From: Hymenoscyphus infarciens
Taxonomy: Eukaryota; Ascomycota; Leotiomycetes; Helotiales; Helotiaceae
Assembly: GCA_001414345.1 (NCBI GenBank)
Contig: LLCB01000088.1
Coordinates: 124,001-188,000, forward strand
Direction: 5' to 3'
Length of the DNA: 64,000 nucleotides
Each line of letters starts with the position of its first letter. Positions within the stretch are counted from its first letter, which is position 1. The position numbers were made by a program, and so were the translations under genes. The notes beneath the pieces are model-generated. The model worked only from the letters and a program-made list of their open reading frames with translations. It was not told where the DNA came from and ran no database searches. Of the stretch, positions 1 through 10,040 are shown piece by piece.

Positions 1-134
1 TTCGTCTCTTCTAAACCTTCAAAATTCACATCACAGAGGGTAACTCCCCCAGAATCAAGCTCTGCACATCGAATTGCTGTCCCTCTACCGATTCTGGAAC
101 CTGCCCCTGTAATGGCGATGAATTTCCCCTCCAT
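1..134 (-). CDS. Short-chain dehydrogenase/reductase, N-terminal fragment
   Basis: Read on the minus strand from an ATG at 134 this gives about 44 residues that run off the left edge. They start MEGKFIAITGAGSRIGRG, the first beta strand and glycine-rich dinucleotide-binding loop (TGxxxGxG) of classical SDR enzymes, followed by a second strand ending in CDVN. The acidic residue there suggests NAD(H) preference, which is inference. SDRs oxidise or reduce alcohol/carbonyl groups; the substrate cannot be guessed. The gene points away from the P450 at 1050, so the two share about 900 bp of upstream DNA and could be co-regulated. The catalytic Tyr-Lys part lies outside the window. Confidence 0.85.
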   Translation of the reverse strand, partial: MEGKFIAITGAGSRIGRGTAIRCAELDSGGVTLCDVNFEGLEET

Positions 135-1049
135 GTTTAAATTGATGAGTGCAAGTTTTGCTGAGTATAGTTTATAGTTTCGCTTAGGTGGTTGGGATGA
201 GAGGGGGGAGAGACATGAATAATGAGATAAAATCGACAAGATCTCTGATTCTCAAATATGTATATCACACTGGTAATGCATAAAGGAGAGTTAACGTCCG
301 AAGACCTCCCCCCAAGGAACATTACCCCGCCTGTGCATCTGCACAAGGCGACGGACCGTTGCGGGAGCATCCCGAACGAGCGCTCGAGAGGTTGTAATCA
401 GGGAACTTTTCATCCGGTATTATTTCCGTCGTACCCCGGATGCACACAAGAGTACGCCTCTGATTTGTGTCACCACTTGATATGCATAGTCGTGTTCGGG
501 TTCGCATCGGTTCGGAAAGTATGACGATTCAACCAATTGTATTAAGATCTGTCCGAACTTAGCGAGCGAGTGATTGATGCGTGACTTGATGCTCTGAGAT
601 GGCTGGATAGAACCACTTTAAAGTGTTCGCCCACCAATCACAGGGTCTTGTCTTTAGGCCAAGAAACACCCCCACCTGCCCCTTTTTGCGTTCTACATAC
701 ACAATTTCATGTTACCAAGCCATCTTTCATGAGATTCCAGCCTATTCGTTCATCCGGAGACTTTCAGCGTGTAACGAGAAGGCGATTATCCATCACATCC
801 ACTTCCTTTGCAGATCTTCGCAATCGTATTTTCGGCATACTTGGAAAACAGGCTAGACCCCAACAAAATGGGGGGTCAACTTGATGCAATTATGGGAGAT
901 ATAAACCCCAGGCGAGCCGAGATGATGTGTTCAGCGTCTTGGAGTGTTGTATCTATATACCCTCTCTCTCATCTGTCCTTTCGAGAATCCTGAAAGCAGC
1001 TCTCCTTTCACCACAACCCCCGCGGATTTACTACCAGAACTTGCCCATC
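135..1049. promoter_or_regulatory. Divergent intergenic region between SDR and P450
   Basis: This is the 915-bp shared upstream region of two divergent oxidoreductase genes. On the P450 side there are TATA-like stretches at 898-905 and 952-960, about 150 and 90 bp before the P450 ATG, followed by a CT-rich tract, a common layout near fungal transcription starts. Several short ORFs occur but show no domain or favourable context, and I do not call any of them a gene. No factor-binding site can be assigned with confidence. Confidence 0.4.
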
Positions 1050-3030
1050 ATGGCAGACATATTCAAAGACATCGACCTTCTTCCTAAACTATACCTTGGA
1101 CTCGGACTCGGGGCCCTCGCGATGATTGTTCCATCTATTCTCAGCATCTTGAGCTCGATTCAACTCTCGAGGAGACTTTCCAAATTTCCGTTCGTCAACA
1201 AGAAATGGGATGCAGCAGCCAAGAAACACTTCCAAACATCGGCCGAAGAAATCATCCAGGAAGGTGCTAAATTGGTAGGTGATCGATCATGTGACGCTTT
1301 TCAAGAGAATGGGAGCTGATTTGTGGAATCATAGGCAAAAGGAGGGGCATTCCTTTTGAATGATAAGTCGAATCCAAGACTCGTGCTTCCAACGAAGTAC
1401 ACCGATGAATATAAGAATGACAAGAGGTTGGACTTTCATGGTTTCGTCGCCAAGGTAACATCCCTCTCACCTCTCAGCGTGAGATCCATTCTGATGGCAT
1501 GTACAGGAATTCTTTTCCACTTATCCCGGTTTCAATGCTTTCGGCGTTTCCGTGGATCAAACTATCTTCCAAGATGCTGTCAGGACACAGCTCACGCAAG
1601 CTTTAAGTAAGAGTCCTGAGCTTTGCTCTGAGTACACCCCATCCCTCCATTATCTCAGGAGTTTCGTGGCAACTCAGATTATTATGCGAGAACGTTAGAA
1701 GAATGGAGAGTCAGAGTTTCTCTTTCTTCTAAATCTTCTCGGACACTATAAGTGATTGTCCCAGACTAGTGCGCATGATCGAAGTAACGGAGGTGTACTC
1801 AGAGCAAAGCCCGTGTTTCTTACATCTCATCATTTCCACTTTAATGCAAACGACTAACTAATGTGATAGCTCTCACTGTTGCGCCTATGGCTAAAGAAGC
1901 ACCCAATACACTTAACCTAGTTTACGGGGATGCGCCTGTTTGGAAAACCGCTATTCTAACACCGACTCTGCTCCAAGCAGTTGGAAGACTCACTGCACTG
2001 ATCTTCCTCGGCGATAAATTCATGGACAACCCCCAATGGCAACAGATCTCCGTTATGTACACCGTCGACGTCTTCATGGCCGCAAGAGCGCTGAATGAAT
2101 GGCCCGCTTTCTCTCGTCCTTTCGTCCATTGGTTCTTACCGGAATGCAAAAAGATTCGCGCTGAAGTGAAAATCGCGAAAGATATGATCCAACCAGAAGT
2201 CGATAAACGTCGTGCGGAACTAATTGCCAATGAAGGAAGACCAAGAAGAAAGGTTTTGGATAGTGTTGATTGGTTTTATGCTTCGGCCAAGGGAAAGGAT
2301 TTTGATTACACAAACGCCGAGTTGAGTTTAGCGGTGGCGAGTATTCATACCACGACCAATACTGTTGGATTCGCTCTCTTTGACTTGATTGAAAACCCCG
2401 AGTATATAGAAATGCTCAGAAAAGAAATCAAGGAGGTCTATGAGGAGGAAGGAAAATGGGAGAAGAGTACCCTTTTCAAGTTGAAGTTGATGGACAGTTG
2501 CTTGAAGGAGAGCATGAGACTACATCCCCAGAGTCTTCGTAAGTCCAGCCTTAATTCCCATATATGACTAGAACTAGAACACGACGTTGATAAAAACAGT
2601 CAACATGCCACGCCAGGCAACAACAGACATCACCCTCAAAGACGGAACCGTAATTCCCAAGAATGCATACACATCTATCGGACCAATCCCCATGCACGAT
2701 CCCAGCATCTACCCCGCCCCCTTTGAATTCAACGGTCGTCGATTTTTAGATCTCAGACAAGCACCGGGTGCGGAGAACAAGCACCAGTTTGTCACCACAT
2801 CCGTCGATATGACAGTTTTCGGCCACGGAAGTCATGCCTGCCCCGGTCGTTTCTTTGCCAGCAATGAGATCAAGTTGCTTCTGGCTCATATGTTGATGTA
2901 CTATGATTGGAAGTTGCCAGAGGGACAGGATAAGGTGCAACATACTTTTGATGGATCAGGGCGAAGTCCAAATGCTAGACAGGCGATCCAGTATAAGAGT
3001 CGGACACCCGAGGTACCCCTGTGCACGTGA
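1050..3030 (+). CDS. Cytochrome P450 monooxygenase (microsomal, fungal secondary-metabolism type)
   Basis: Five exons fit: 1050-1274, 1335-1454, 1507-1606, 1870-2538 and 2600-3030, giving 514 residues, a normal P450 length. Introns have GT-AG ends and phases keep the frame. Domains in order: an N-terminal membrane anchor (about residues 13-36), I-helix ASIHTTTN (305-312), K-helix ExxR (E362, R365), a PRQATTD-type region after the K-helix, and the heme loop FGHGSHACPGR with the cysteine thiolate ligand at residue 452. It should sit in the ER membrane and use a P450 reductase. The stretches EFFSTYPGF and NMPRQATTD resemble, from memory, fungal P450s of the ent-kaurene-oxidase and indole-diterpene kind, but the substrate is unknown. 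The ATG at 1050 was chosen because it directly precedes the membrane anchor; an upstream in-frame extension from 927 lacks support. Intron 3 is unusually long (263 bp) and holds an inverted repeat. Confidence 0.93.
1607..1869. repeat. Long P450 intron with a 19-bp perfect inverted repeat
   Basis: The third intron of the P450 is 263 bp, while the others are 52-61 bp. It contains GCTTTGCTCTGAGTACACC at 1620-1638 and its exact reverse complement at 1792-1810. Between the arms are smaller dyads, for example TTAGAAGAA against TTCTTCTAA around 1695-1735. This could be a small MITE-like insertion made spliceable or a structured intron. No target duplication is obvious next to the arms. Confidence 0.75.
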
Positions 3031-3194
3031 TCTTGGTTGAGTTGGGATTGGCTCCGGGGCATTTGCTTTTTCTCCTAGTATTCGAAAATTGATGTTAAGT
3101 GTTTTGGTAAAACAGTTGGCCAGCAATTTACCCAAATGCCAATTTGCTTCCCCATTCACCTCCTCGACACCCTTGTGCTAAATCGCTTGAAGCA

Positions 3195-3296
3195 ATACTA
3201 TCCCCCCCCTTGATTACATTGTACAGTGCATAGACATTTGCTATACTAAAACGACCGTGCGCATACAATGTAAATAGGGGGGGGGGGGGATAGTAT
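3195..3296. repeat. 102-bp hairpin/MITE-like inverted repeat with C-tract and G-tract
   Basis: The left arm (3195-3223) starts ATACTAT, runs into eight C and ends with ACATTGTA. The right arm (3264-3296) begins TACAATGT, has a G run of about 13 and ends ATAGTAT. The arms are complementary over roughly 29 bp apart from tract length and a few mismatches, with a loop of about 40 bp. It lies 165 bp after the P450 stop. It may be a tiny foldback element or a structure in the 3' flank. Confidence 0.7.
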
Positions 3297-4501
3297 AAGA
3301 GAACACCCTCCCGGCGCTAAAATTAACCTTAATCACCCCTGCACGCCCTAGTATCGCACTAGTATTTCTCAATCCGCTGCTTTTATATTCTCAAACTTCG
3401 ACAGAGTCACTTTAAATTTTTTGTTAGCAACACTACCAAAAAGTCACCACCTTAGAAACCCTTGATTCTTATAAAAAAAGGTTGCCCCAAGTGTCATGAC
3501 TATTGTGAAAATTTATTTTTAGAGTAGAGGTTGAGGGCGCAAAGTTATTAAGAATGCGCCTCGAGGCAATAAAAGCGGCTCTCGAAACCTTTTTGCGATG
3601 TGCAACAAACCGGAAGTACTCCGGTACCCCAGTATTTAGCGGGTGCTAGCGGGAGGGTGGATTACTGGACTAGTCTTGATTTGGCTTAGGGTTTGCAGCC
3701 ACAATCCCAGAACCGTAGCCTAGGTACCGCATGGAATCTAAACGAAGTGAATTCCTTGTGTCCTTGAGCACTGATTTAGTTCTACCACTCGTTTCTGCCA
3801 TTCACCAGTTTCATTTCTTCATACCATGCTTGAGCTATGAGGTGAAATGTAAAAGGTTCTGACAATTAGTCAGTGAAGAACCTCAAGTTATCAGCACTAC
3901 ACATAAGGAAGTCATGGGAACCGTGAGAGCTGAAAATATTAACAGCACTAACCATGAGCACATATGAACCACACCTCCACCACATAGTAAAAGCACTTTT
4001 GAAGCTATATGACTGTTTGGGCAGTTAACCACTCCGCCCGCCAGCTGCCAGCCAATTGCTTATTTTGACTCATGACGTGTGTGGCCTATGGGCCATGCAT
4101 TGGGAATACATTGGCAAAATCGTTCTAAATAAGCTAAAGGCTGGAAATATGGGAGGTATTCACTCTGAGTACTCTGAGTTACGTGCTTGGCTACTAGTTA
4201 AGGCCTATCTAGGGTCTCCTCAACTTTCAAAGAGGAGGAATTCCACTACCTATTTCTGCAGCATCGTCTGCAGCAATGACACCTGAAGAGGATCATTTGG
4301 GCACACAATATCTTTCATATGGAGTTGTTCAAGAAAGGAGGCCAAATTTACCGAAATGAGTAAAATCTATGAATTTGATGTATTTGCGCGTCCGAGAAAT
4401 ATTACTTTGCAAGCAGGTATACGAATAGCAAGCGGATTCTTCTTGGACCAAGTTGACCTACTCATAGGTCGTCCGTAGAATAATAACTTACCCAAAGAAA
4501 C
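3297..4501. other. Intergenic, no gene recognised
   Basis: This stretch has mixed composition with short A/T runs. Around 3600-3730 there is a GC-richer block. No reading frame with domain character or splice-supported extension was found on either strand; the ORF at 4056-4286 looks random. Nothing else is claimed. Confidence 0.5.
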
Positions 4502-4573
4502 ATGGTCTTGATACTCAAAATTCTCGGTCCGATCATCCTCATTGTCCTAGCTCTATGGTCGTATTTCGCTTAG
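4502..4573 (+). CDS. Possible 23-residue hydrophobic micropeptide
   Basis: An ATG in a favourable context (AAAC before it) opens a 23-codon frame ending in TAG at 4571-4573. Apart from K6 and W19 the product is almost purely hydrophobic (MVLILKILGP then an Ile/Leu/Val stretch), long enough for one membrane span or a signal-peptide core. It could also be the first exon of a secreted protein, but no downstream exon that continues it was found. No family is recognised. Short hydrophobic frames arise by chance, so this is listed only as a candidate. Confidence 0.2.
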   Translation: MVLILKILGPIILIVLALWSYFA

Positions 4574-5841
4574 ATAGTCCAGGGTAATTTTTTTAATCTA
4601 CTTATTTTCTTTCCGAAAGCTGTAGTGGTAAACTCAGTAGCTATTCGCTTGGTTCTTTCTCTGGACTAGACCTTTCTTTTTACTTCAGGGTCTTCATTGG
4701 TTTTCGAACGAGTTTGGGATTCCCCGCCACCGTCTAAAATAATGCCCGGGCGAAAGGAAAAATGAATGTCATTCTGAACTTGGATATATTCATGAACATC
4801 TATTGCTAGGTTCCACTATCCACTTTCTCTCACTATACCTCCGGTCCTCAAACTTCCGCAGAAAAACAACCTCTGGTTCCAACTATGTGGAAAAGCGCAC
4901 CTCTCGCTTTCTCCCAGTAAAAAAGCTGGAAGCGAAAGTGACCATGTTAAACTTCATGATACCAATGGCAATAACTTTGAGAAATCAATAGTCAGAATAG
5001 CCACGGGGTTTAGAAGTGGCCTTGCGCTTAATTTTACCCCCTGCCCTGTGAATACGAGGTGACCAATAACATAACCTTGAAAGCTCTTGACTAACAATGT
5101 TTTTCCAAAATAGATAAAGAATTACCAGCGTACTAACTCCTACCTAAACAATTGTTCAAACTTTCCTCACATTTGTTCCAAGTTTCCGAATCAGATACAA
5201 TTAGTTACCTAGGCTACAGAAAGGTCCAGGTGATAAGGCGAATCGCACAATTGCTAGCAACGCATACGTCGTCTCTTGCCAGTCTGGTTTCCTGGTTTAA
5301 GGTCTCCGCATCCACGCCGCACGCCTGCTACCTTCCCAATCTGGAACTAGTTCAGCGCCACCAGACTGGAGAGCTCGGTAAAAGAATCTCCATTCAAGAT
5401 AAATTAAGAGGAGAGTTATCGGAACGTCGTGCAGATTCTTCCTCTTCTTCACCTTTTATTTATCCGGACTACGAGCGAGTGTCACGAGGGGCTATAAATA
5501 CTATGTACAGCTGCTAAATTTACCCACCTACGCCTGCTTCAATCCACTTAACTCAGCGTTTGTTTTCAGTAGAAAGTGTTCTGTACACGGTATGATGGAG
5601 CCCAAATTGGATTCTTGTGCTAGGAAAAGACCGCTAACAAGCTCGGGAGAAGTTGAGACGTCGTGACACCAGTTTTTGCAAGTCATAAGTTTCTTTGGCC
5701 CCTCCGCGGAGCTTCAAGCAATCACCTCAGCAGGAACATCTCCATCATTGTATGTCAATCCCTACCAAACAATTATACCAAACATCTATCCCCAAAGTCT
5801 CTACTCACACGTCCAGAATTTGGCAACAAATCTCTGTTAGA
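4574..5841. other. Intergenic, no gene recognised
   Basis: Non-repetitive spacer. It contains an ORF at 5152-5517 (121 codons), whose product shows no motif, membrane segment or repeated Kex2-type KR pattern, and several shorter ones. I specifically looked here for a RiPP precursor (signal peptide plus repeated cores) and saw none. Confidence 0.45.
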
Positions 5842-6111
5842 ATGGTTTCTTCTACATCTGCACCTGAAGCCTCGCCCACGGTGACCCGGCTACCACAACG
5901 CGACCACTCGCAAAGAGGCTTACAAGCCGGAATCTGGGTCGCTTCGGCAGTTGGTACACTGCTCGTCATAGGGATAAGTGTTTGGGTCTATATCATTGTT
6001 CATCGCCGTAACAAAGCACGTAGAGCAAAGTTGGAAGACAATCAAAATGAGGATCAAGAGACAGGAACGCATTTGCAGGAGACTCCGGAGCACCCGAAAG
6101 TATCGCAGTAG
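5842..6111 (+). CDS. Putative small single-pass membrane protein (Ser/Thr-rich ectodomain, basic tail)
   Basis: From the ATG at 5842 the frame encodes 89 residues: a Ser/Thr/Pro-rich start, a hydrophobic segment of about 23 residues (roughly 34-56, containing VGTLLVIGISVWVYIIV), a basic stop-transfer sequence HRRNKARRAK and an acidic/Gln-rich tail. This resembles the membrane-proximal ends of fungal Mid2/WSC-type cell-surface proteins, but no cysteine-rich ectodomain is present. An in-frame ATG at 5695 would extend it to 138 residues. It could be the last exon of a larger gene, a small independent gene or a chance ORF. No function is claimed. Confidence 0.35.
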   Translation: MVSSTSAPEASPTVTRLPQRDHSQRGLQAGIWVASAVGTLLVIGISVWVYIIVHRRNKARRAKLEDNQNEDQETGTHLQETPEHPKVSQ

Positions 6112-7177
6112 GCCTTTGAGTTATGGTCTAAGAATATCTCCGCTCTTTTCACTCAATTGTCACGACATCTTTAGGGTAGCTGGGGCTTCTTCTGTGTACC
6201 ACGAGCATGGCGCTTTTGTTTAAAATCCGGGGTAACTCGGGATGAGATCCGTTGCCTTGAGCGAGCAAGATGGTTGGGTGAAATCGTTGAAATAAGGAGA
6301 ATCTGTAATTGTTTGGGTTCCAATGTTTCATATACAACTCACGTATGGAGTTATGTTGGTGGTATGACGGAGGTACTTTGAAAATCAAATCTTGCCCAAT
6401 GATCGGGAATTGCAAAATGGGTTGCCTAAATACGCTGTGAATCCCATATTTATCGCCCCTACGTTGCCAACTTATCGGGGGAGGAAGATGCCATCATTCG
6501 GAGCATGCTTGCGTCAATCGGGGGGTGCTTTCCACGACGACTGTCATTTGCAAGATCTAGAACGCGAAACTTCGTTGACTGTTCAAGAGTACCTAGATAA
6601 ATCGAGACTTAGAGTGCGGAGGTTGGGCCTTCGTTGTCCCAAGTTTCCTCCGATAATCGGGGGTTGATTATCATAGGAATCTGGGAGAATTGATATCCAC
6701 ACTCTCAAGTTGTCTAACCCTTTTTGAGTAAGCTGTACTTCGGTAAGTAAGCTGTTTCAATTCGAGTAAGCCACCAGGTAAGCTATGGTTAGTACCAGTA
6801 AGCGACAAGAAACCTTCACCGCTCACGTGCTACCTACCCCTCAATTCCTTCTTTTGGAATGGGGAGCATATTTTGGAGGGTGGGCAGTAAATCAAGACGC
6901 GCCTGCCCTTCCTACCTACGAGTAGCTTTCGCTGTTTCAGCCTGTTAGGGTAATTCAAAGTAATTTATCTAAACACTTGGGACACTTTCAAATATTGACC
7001 CAGGTGTCTTAGAAAATCAAGTTCAATAGCCCCAACAGATTTGGTGGTTGAAGTTAGAACAACGAGTACTTACTGCCACTTATGTCCACCGCCGGGCTGA
7101 ATCGTGGCTGGCCACAAGTAAGCAAGCTTAAAGCTTAGAACCCAAGGGTTTTCAATTATCATATTTGTTATAATAAA
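6112..7177. other. Intergenic spacer, 3' to the M3 peptidase gene
   Basis: No gene seen. The notable item is a cluster of five GTAAGC hexamers between 6728 and 6803 (separate entry). An ORF at 6392-6667 lacks any recognisable feature and begins at a non-ATG codon. Confidence 0.45.
6728..6803 (+). repeat. Array of five GTAAGC motifs
   Basis: GTAAGC occurs at 6728, 6747, 6766, 6778 and 6798, spacings of 19, 19, 12 and 20 bp, often as AGTAAGCTG or GAGTAAGC. The motif matches a fungal 5' splice-site consensus, but no matching acceptors or exons are placed between copies, so a degraded minisatellite or a binding-site cluster is equally possible. Confidence 0.5.
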
Positions 7178-9517
7178 TCAAACTAACCCCAACTCCAGAG
7201 AGAATGCTTCTTTATTTGGCTCTCTGCCCAAGAACTCCGTGATAGTCAGCATCTCGTCTTGGCTCCCTCCTTTTTCCAAAACTGCATGCCGATACCGTCT
7301 CCCCTCCTTGCCATTCATGGGGTCTTGCTCAAAGACTGTGTGAAATAAATCTGCGGAGTAAACCCTAGAGCTATCGGGTATTAGAGATTAGTTTCATTCC
7401 AGAGGATATAAACGTTACCTCAAATATCCATAATATCCCGCATCATAACCCTCAACAAGGTGGCCAAAAGTGCCTTCTCCATTCCCCCACGCAGCCTTTC
7501 CACTATTTGTTTCTGGTCCGCTCATTCCAACGATTTGTTCCCGTAAGATATTATATTCCTCCGAGAGGTCCATGCTCCCCAAAAAGTCATGACTTGCCGG
7601 TTGATGCACTGTCATGTCAAACATGGCAATATGAAGTTGCGCCAAATTGGAGAGCGCGTTATTAAGACTTTTTGTGCTGATGAGTCTCTGTATTAATTCA
7701 TCAGGCATGCTTTCGGGCGGAGGGTCATCCTTTTCACCGTTTGCAACTGACTCCTTCCAAAGTCTATGGTACTCGGGAGATAAAGTCGAGTAGTGCCGGC
7801 TGAGAGACTTCAGCGGTCCGGGTAACCAGCACCAGTACTCTAACATTTGACTAGGAGCCTCGACAAAATCGCGAACAGTTCTAGATCCATGGAATCTCGA
7901 GTAAATGGTCTTAGAGACAAGATCATGTATACCATGGCCAAGTTCATGAAACAGGGTGACAACTTCGTCATGCTTCAACAGACTTGGCTTCTGAGCGGTG
8001 GGTTTTGGAAAATTGCAAACAAGAGAAGTGACGGGATATCTTCGAGATCCATCAGCGGTTCGGAAACCTGGCTGGATCATGAAATTGGCGGTATGACGGA
8101 ATTTTCCTTGTCGGGGAAAGAGGTCAAGGTAGATGTAGCCCACAAAGGCACCACCTCCGTCCTGGTCATCCCAAACTGAAAATAGACGGACATCCTCGTG
8201 CCAAACAACATCCTGACCGAGTCCCGAGGGAGATAAAACGTCCAGATCTTTACCGACAATCTCCACAAAAGAAAGACCCATGAGTACTTGAAAAATGTGA
8301 AACATTCCAAGAACGGTAGTTTGAAGAGGGAAATACTCGGATACAAGCTCTTGGTCGACTTGAAAGGATGTCTCCTCTAAAATTCGGTTGTAGTATTGAT
8401 GGTCCCAGAGAAAGTACTGATCAACGGCTACACTTCCACGAGCTTCCAAATCCTTCTTCTTCAAGGCCAGGAGAACTTTTAGTTCCCTCCCTCTTCCATT
8501 TGTGAGGTTTGTTTTGAGGTCATCCAGGAAGTGATCAACTGTCTGGGCTGTTTTTGCCATCTTGTCTTCTAGGCTGAGTGCTGCATGGTTCGGATATCCA
8601 AGAATTCGAGCGTCTTGATCCCGCAGTAGTACAATCTGATGAAAAATAGGTATATTTTGGTTGCACCTGTTTTCGTTCGCAATGAAGACCTTTTTTCGTG
8701 TATCAGGGTTGGTAGCATGTCTCATGACTGGGAAGTAATCCGGGTACCTGAAAGTCACCCAATGGAGATCCCCATTGCTTGGTAAAGCTCGCAAAGCATC
8801 AACAGGAAGACCAGTAAGTTGTTCGGTTGTGAGCCAGAGACCCCCTGATTCCTCGTTCAAGTTGGTCATGAATTCAATGCTCAAGTCGCTGATATTCTTT
8901 TCGGCCTCTTCGAAAAGCTTTTTCTGTGGGAGGGTTGGAATATTCATCCCATGTCGAACAAAGTTCTTGTGCATTCTTTCTAAAAAGAGCTTCGACTCTG
9001 GGTCCAACCTTTCTCCCCTTTTCATTACTGCGTCCACAAGTTTGAACAAGCCTTCATTCTTCGCCGACTCGCGTTCAAAATCTTGTATAATCTTGACTGC
9101 TTCGATAGAGGCATTTCGGAGGCTAGAGCTTGCCGAAACGCTTTTGTAAAAGCCCAACACATGATAACTCAATCCAACCTCGTTCTCGTCTCGTGCTATT
9201 GGCAGGAGAACATTTTCGAACGTGGCATCCTCTTGGAGAATGAGGTCTACCAACGCGCGATGCAGTTTGCGACTTCTTTCCACGTAGTATCGCGTTTTTT
9301 CAAGGAGAGATGAGGATGTGTCGTTGAAAAGAGGTGGAGTTTGGGGAGGAAGTTCTGGCCTAACCGGGCTCGGGAGAGGGTGCTTGAAATGGTGTATTTC
9401 GAATATCCGTGGGTAGGGTAATGATAATTTCTGCGACAGCTTCAAGAATGCGATAACATAGCACAAGAGAACGAATGATGGAATGAGAAACTGAAGACCG
9501 AGAGGCATCCACTTCAT
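7178..9517 (-). CDS. M3-family metallo-oligopeptidase with N-terminal membrane anchor
   Basis: Two exons on the minus strand: 9517-7419 and 7370-7178, with a 48-bp GT-AG intron (7371-7418). The total of 763 residues is in the range of thimet oligopeptidase/saccharolysin proteins. The zinc site is complete: HELGH at residues 524-528 (H524, E525, H528) and the third ligand E553 in FVEAPSQMLE, spaced as in the family. The second exon supplies the conserved C-terminus (DPMNGKEGRRYR, LEKGGSQDE, LTEFLGREP-like), which proves the intron; without it the frame stops early. Family members cleave short peptides, usually in cytosol or mitochondria. Here residues about 8-27 form a hydrophobic segment, suggesting a type II membrane orientation, which is unusual. 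Neighbours are a dioxygenase-like gene and a UstYa-like gene, so a role in trimming a peptide product is conceivable but only inferred. Confidence 0.94.
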
Positions 9518-10040
9518 GATTTGACAAAGGGCTAACTAGGTAGGACTGAGAATGGCGTTTGGGTATCTCGAACCCAAATGGAGAGAATGAAGTAACGTGA
9601 CCTGGAATAAAAGAATCCATCCCATTCAACGAACATGACTAAACACCTCCCAGCTTACTCGAAACCTACTTAGTCAAACTCCCATCAAGCGTAATGGTGT
9701 AATCATGACAGTAAGGTCGCGTCACGGTTCGACGAAAAGAGAGGAATGGATTTCGGTCAGCACTAACCCCAATATGGCTAGCCATAGTGGTATCCATTCT
9801 TCCGGACCCGCCCCCTTTTCCTTCCATCATCCTTCCTTCGGCTTTATTTTGAGGTATTGTCCGAGAAGGTTTAGAAGAATCAGAAACCTAACACTCTCGG
9901 ATAATTTCGTCACGAGAAGTAAATACAAGAGGCACCAGGAGGTTCAATTTTCAAAACATTGTTCATTCCTAAACTCGCGCGAATATATAATGAGAAATAT
10001 GCCCTTAACTTCTGCTCGTATCTCCAGATACCACCGGGTG
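9518..10040. other. Intergenic between two minus-strand genes
   Basis: This 523-bp stretch is the upstream region of the M3 peptidase and the 3' flank of the dioxygenase-like gene. An ORF at 9705-10085 on the plus strand overlaps the end of the dioxygenase gene and has no domain character. No clear TATA box was found near 9518. Confidence 0.5.

Noticed and set aside
927..1319. Longer N-terminus of the P450 from an upstream in-frame start
   Set aside because: The extra residues precede the membrane anchor without any P450 character, and TATA-like boxes lie inside this stretch.
5152..5517. 121-codon ORF as a gene or RiPP precursor
   Set aside because: It has no signal peptide, no repeated Kex2-bounded cores, no domain and no splice support.
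7415..7418. Early stop of the M3 peptidase after 700 residues
   Set aside because: The stop lies in a 48-bp intron; the next exon encodes the conserved M3 C-terminus.
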